Positions 5,494 through 7,295 of a stretch of DNA of 7,295 bases are shown in pieces (the stretch's first letter is position 1; each line of letters opens with the position of its first letter). The stretch spans positions 1 through 7,295 of the forward strand of contig JAUZPT010000146.1 in NCBI GenBank assembly GCA_030705745.1, given 5' to 3'. Under the pieces are notes generated by a model that saw nothing but the letters and a program-made list of their open reading frames with translations, was not told the DNA's origin and ran no database searches. Made by a program: the position numbers and the translations under genes. The DNA comes from Bacillota bacterium (GTDB taxonomy: Bacteria > Bacillota > Bacilli > Bacillales > Cytobacillaceae).

Positions 5494-7295
5494 TTGAATA
5501 CCACAACATTTCACACTCTTGATTTTGAAAAGATTAAAGAAGAAATAGCGTCATATGCATTAACAGCAGAAGGCAAGGAAATGGTTACGAAACTTTACCC
5601 ATCGATAAATATTAAACAGGTGGAAGCACTGCAGGAGGAGGTTTCAGAAGCGGTTGAAGTTTTAAAGAGAAGCACCAGTGTACCTGTTCATGGATTGGAT
5701 GGAATGGCCGGGTTGCTTGGGTCCCTGAATAAAGGAGTTGCTCTAAGACCTGATCAATTGACGAAGCTGAATGAATTTTTGGATTGCTGTGGAAAAATGA
5801 GGAGGTATATGAAGGATAAAGATTTTCTTGCACCAAGAGTGGCTTCGTATGTGGACTCTATTGAAGAATTACCTGAGCTTGCAGCAGAAATACTCCGATG
5901 CATACGTAACGGAATGGTGGACGATTATGCGAGTAAGGATTTATTGAGGGTCAGAAAACAAATAGCCATCCAGAAAGATCGTTTAAAAGAAAAAGTACAG
6001 CAAATGGTTCGTTCAAATAAATATAAAACTTATCTACAAGAAAATGTTGTAAGTCAGAGGGATGGGAGGTACGTAATCGCAGTTAAAAAGGAGTACCGCA
6101 CGAAAGTAAAAGGTGCAGTTTTGGATTCATCTGCGTCAGGAGCGACTTTGTTCATTGAACCCGAAGAAATCTCGAACTCACAGGAACAATTGACGTGGTT
6201 GATGGCAGATGAGGAAGTCGAAATACAAAAAATACTGCACTATTTAACAGGATTAGTAGAAAGTAAAGAATCTCAAATTCGCCTAGCCATTGAAATTATG
6301 GTTCATTACGATTTTCTTTTTGCCAAGGCAAAATATAGCCGGGTGATTCAGGGAAGTGCAGTAAAGCTTAACGATCGAGGATATATAAAACTGAATGATG
6401 CCAGGCATCCCCTGCTGGCAAGTCAGGCAATACCCTTGACACTCGAAATGGGCGACGAAGAAACTGCCTTGGTCATTACAGGTCCCAACACCGGTGGTAA
6501 AACTGTAACGATAAAAACTGTAGGGTTGCTAACGATTATGGCTCAATGCGGACTCCATCTTCCGGTTAAAGATGGCAGTGAGGTCAGCTTATACCAAAAG
6601 GTACTCGTTGACATTGGTGACGGCCAGAGCATTGTGGATAATTTAAGTACGTTTAGTTCGAGAATAGTGAACATTATTGAGATTTTAAAAGAAGCAAATG
6701 ACCGTTCACTCGTTCTGCTTGATGAACTTGGCTCTGGGACGGATCCGGCTGAAGGCATGGGCTTGGCAACTGCAATATTGGAACAATTGTTTAAAAAGGG
6801 TTCTACACTTCTGGCCACTACCCATTACAGTGAGATAAAAGAGTTTGCTGATAAAACTTCAGGATTCCTCAATGGGTCGATGGAATTTGATCTACAAACG
6901 CTTAAGCCAACTTATCGTCTAATTGTAGGAAAAGGAGGAGAGAGCCAAGCGTTTTCGATTGCATTAAAACTTGGCATACACCCTCAAATTATTGAGAGGG
7001 CACATCAAATCACCTACAAAGAAGACAAGAACTATCACTTTGAACCAAAAAATGTTCAAGAGAAAAAAGAAATGGAAAAACAGATCATCATTAATAAACA
7101 TGGAAAGAGAGTACCGAGAAAAATAAGTGACTTGAATGCATCCAAATTTCATATGGGTGACAACGTTAAAATTTTAAGGACAAACGAAATTGGAATTGTT
7201 TTTACTGGTCCTGATACTCATGGGGATTATATTGTTCAGGTCAAAGGAGAGAAGATTGAGATTAATCATAAAAGGATAGAGCTTTACATCGCAGC
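5494..7295 (+). CDS. MutS2-type ATPase paralogue, short form (3' end outside the window)
   Basis: At least 600 residues in an uninterrupted frame running off the right edge. The N-terminal core (about 1-310) has the MutS2 core and clamp pattern, including YKTYLQENVVSQRDGRYV and LDSSASGATLFIEP. The ATPase domain has Walker A GPNTGGKT (330-337), signature LSTFSSR (384-390), Walker B LVLLDELGSGTDP (406-418) and the H-loop TTH (442-444). A linker of only about 35 residues leads to a KOW-like module (about 551-600, MGDNVKILRTNEIG). The long coiled coil that B. subtilis MutS2 has before its KOW domain is absent. Related Bacillus proteins of about 630 residues end soon after KOW without an Smr nuclease domain. 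The TTG at 5494 is chosen because GGAGG ends 8 bases upstream; the in-frame ATG at 5488 is only 2 bases from it. MutS2 splits collided ribosomes and suppresses recombination. This paralogue's role is unknown; databases often call it mismatch repair MutS, but the mismatch-recognition domain is missing. Confidence 0.9.
   Translation, partial: MNTTTFHTLDFEKIKEEIASYALTAEGKEMVTKLYPSINIKQVEALQEEVSEAVEVLKRSTSVPVHGLDGMAGLLGSLNKGVALRPDQLTKLNEFLDCCGKMRRYMKDKDFLAPRVASYVDSIEELPELAAEILRCIRNGMVDDYASKDLLRVRKQIAIQKDRLKEKVQQMVRSNKYKTYLQENVVSQRDGRYVIAVKKEYRTKVKGAVLDSSASGATLFIEPEEISNSQEQLTWLMADEEVEIQKILHYLTGLVESKESQIRLAIEIMVHYDFLFAKAKYSRVIQGSAVKLNDRGYIKLNDARHPLLASQAIPLTLEMGDEETALVITGPNTGGKTVTIKTVGLLTIMAQCGLHLPVKDGSEVSLYQKVLVDIGDGQSIVDNLSTFSSRIVNIIEILKEANDRSLVLLDELGSGTDPAEGMGLATAILEQLFKKGSTLLATTHYSEIKEFADKTSGFLNGSMEFDLQTLKPTYRLIVGKGGESQAFSIALKLGIHPQIIERAHQITYKEDKNYHFEPKNVQEKKEMEKQIIINKHGKRVPRKISDLNASKFHMGDNVKILRTNEIGIVFTGPDTHGDYIVQVKGEKIEINHKRIELYIA

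Noticed and set aside
6543..6818. 91-residue minus-strand ORF inside the MutS2-like gene
   Set aside because: Antisense to the conserved ATPase domain; its composition reflects the reverse complement of that coding frame.

Overview
The window looks like chromosome of a low-GC, endospore-forming Bacillaceae (Bacillus sensu lato). The evidence is strong AGGAGG-type ribosome binding sites, occasional TTG starts, a textbook sigma-A promoter, intrinsic terminators with T-tracts, and gene families typical of spore formers: GerP-like germination proteins, YkuS/UPF0180 and YkpA. I see no rRNA, tRNA, insertion sequence, phage gene or CRISPR array.

Left part (1-1700) is a small spore-associated group. 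It holds two short GerPA/GerPF-family proteins on the minus strand (21-278 and 906-1136), an Hsp20/alpha-crystallin protein between them on the plus strand (424-909), and a GerPC-like coiled-coil protein (1229-1633, plus). These resemble scattered paralogues of genes of the gerPA-F operon, whose products let germinants cross the spore coat. The Hsp20 gene and the second GerPA/PF-like gene overlap tail to tail by four bases.

Middle part (1700-5040) holds single genes in alternating orientation, separated by hairpin terminators: YkuS (minus), a 43-residue basic YuzL-like protein (2073-2204, plus), the ABC-F ATPase YkpA (minus), an unrecognised 44-residue ORF (4186-4320, plus) and a membrane-anchored SCO1/SenC copper-chaperone-like protein (minus).

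Right part (5100-7295) is one transcription unit: a consensus sigma-A promoter (TTGACA, 17 bp, TATAAT), a leader of about 350 nt, then a MutS2-type ATPase gene that starts at a TTG and runs off the right edge. The leader contains a 7-codon mini-ORF and several hairpins. Two of these carry T-tracts, and one is a clear intrinsic terminator ending about 40 bases before the gene. This arrangement suggests transcription attenuation. The protein is a shortened MutS2 paralogue, with core, ATPase and a KOW-like end but no long coiled coil, and probably no Smr nuclease domain. MutS2 of B. subtilis acts on collided ribosomes, so a translation-sensing leader in front of a MutS2 paralogue is the most interesting hypothesis here, but it is unproven.
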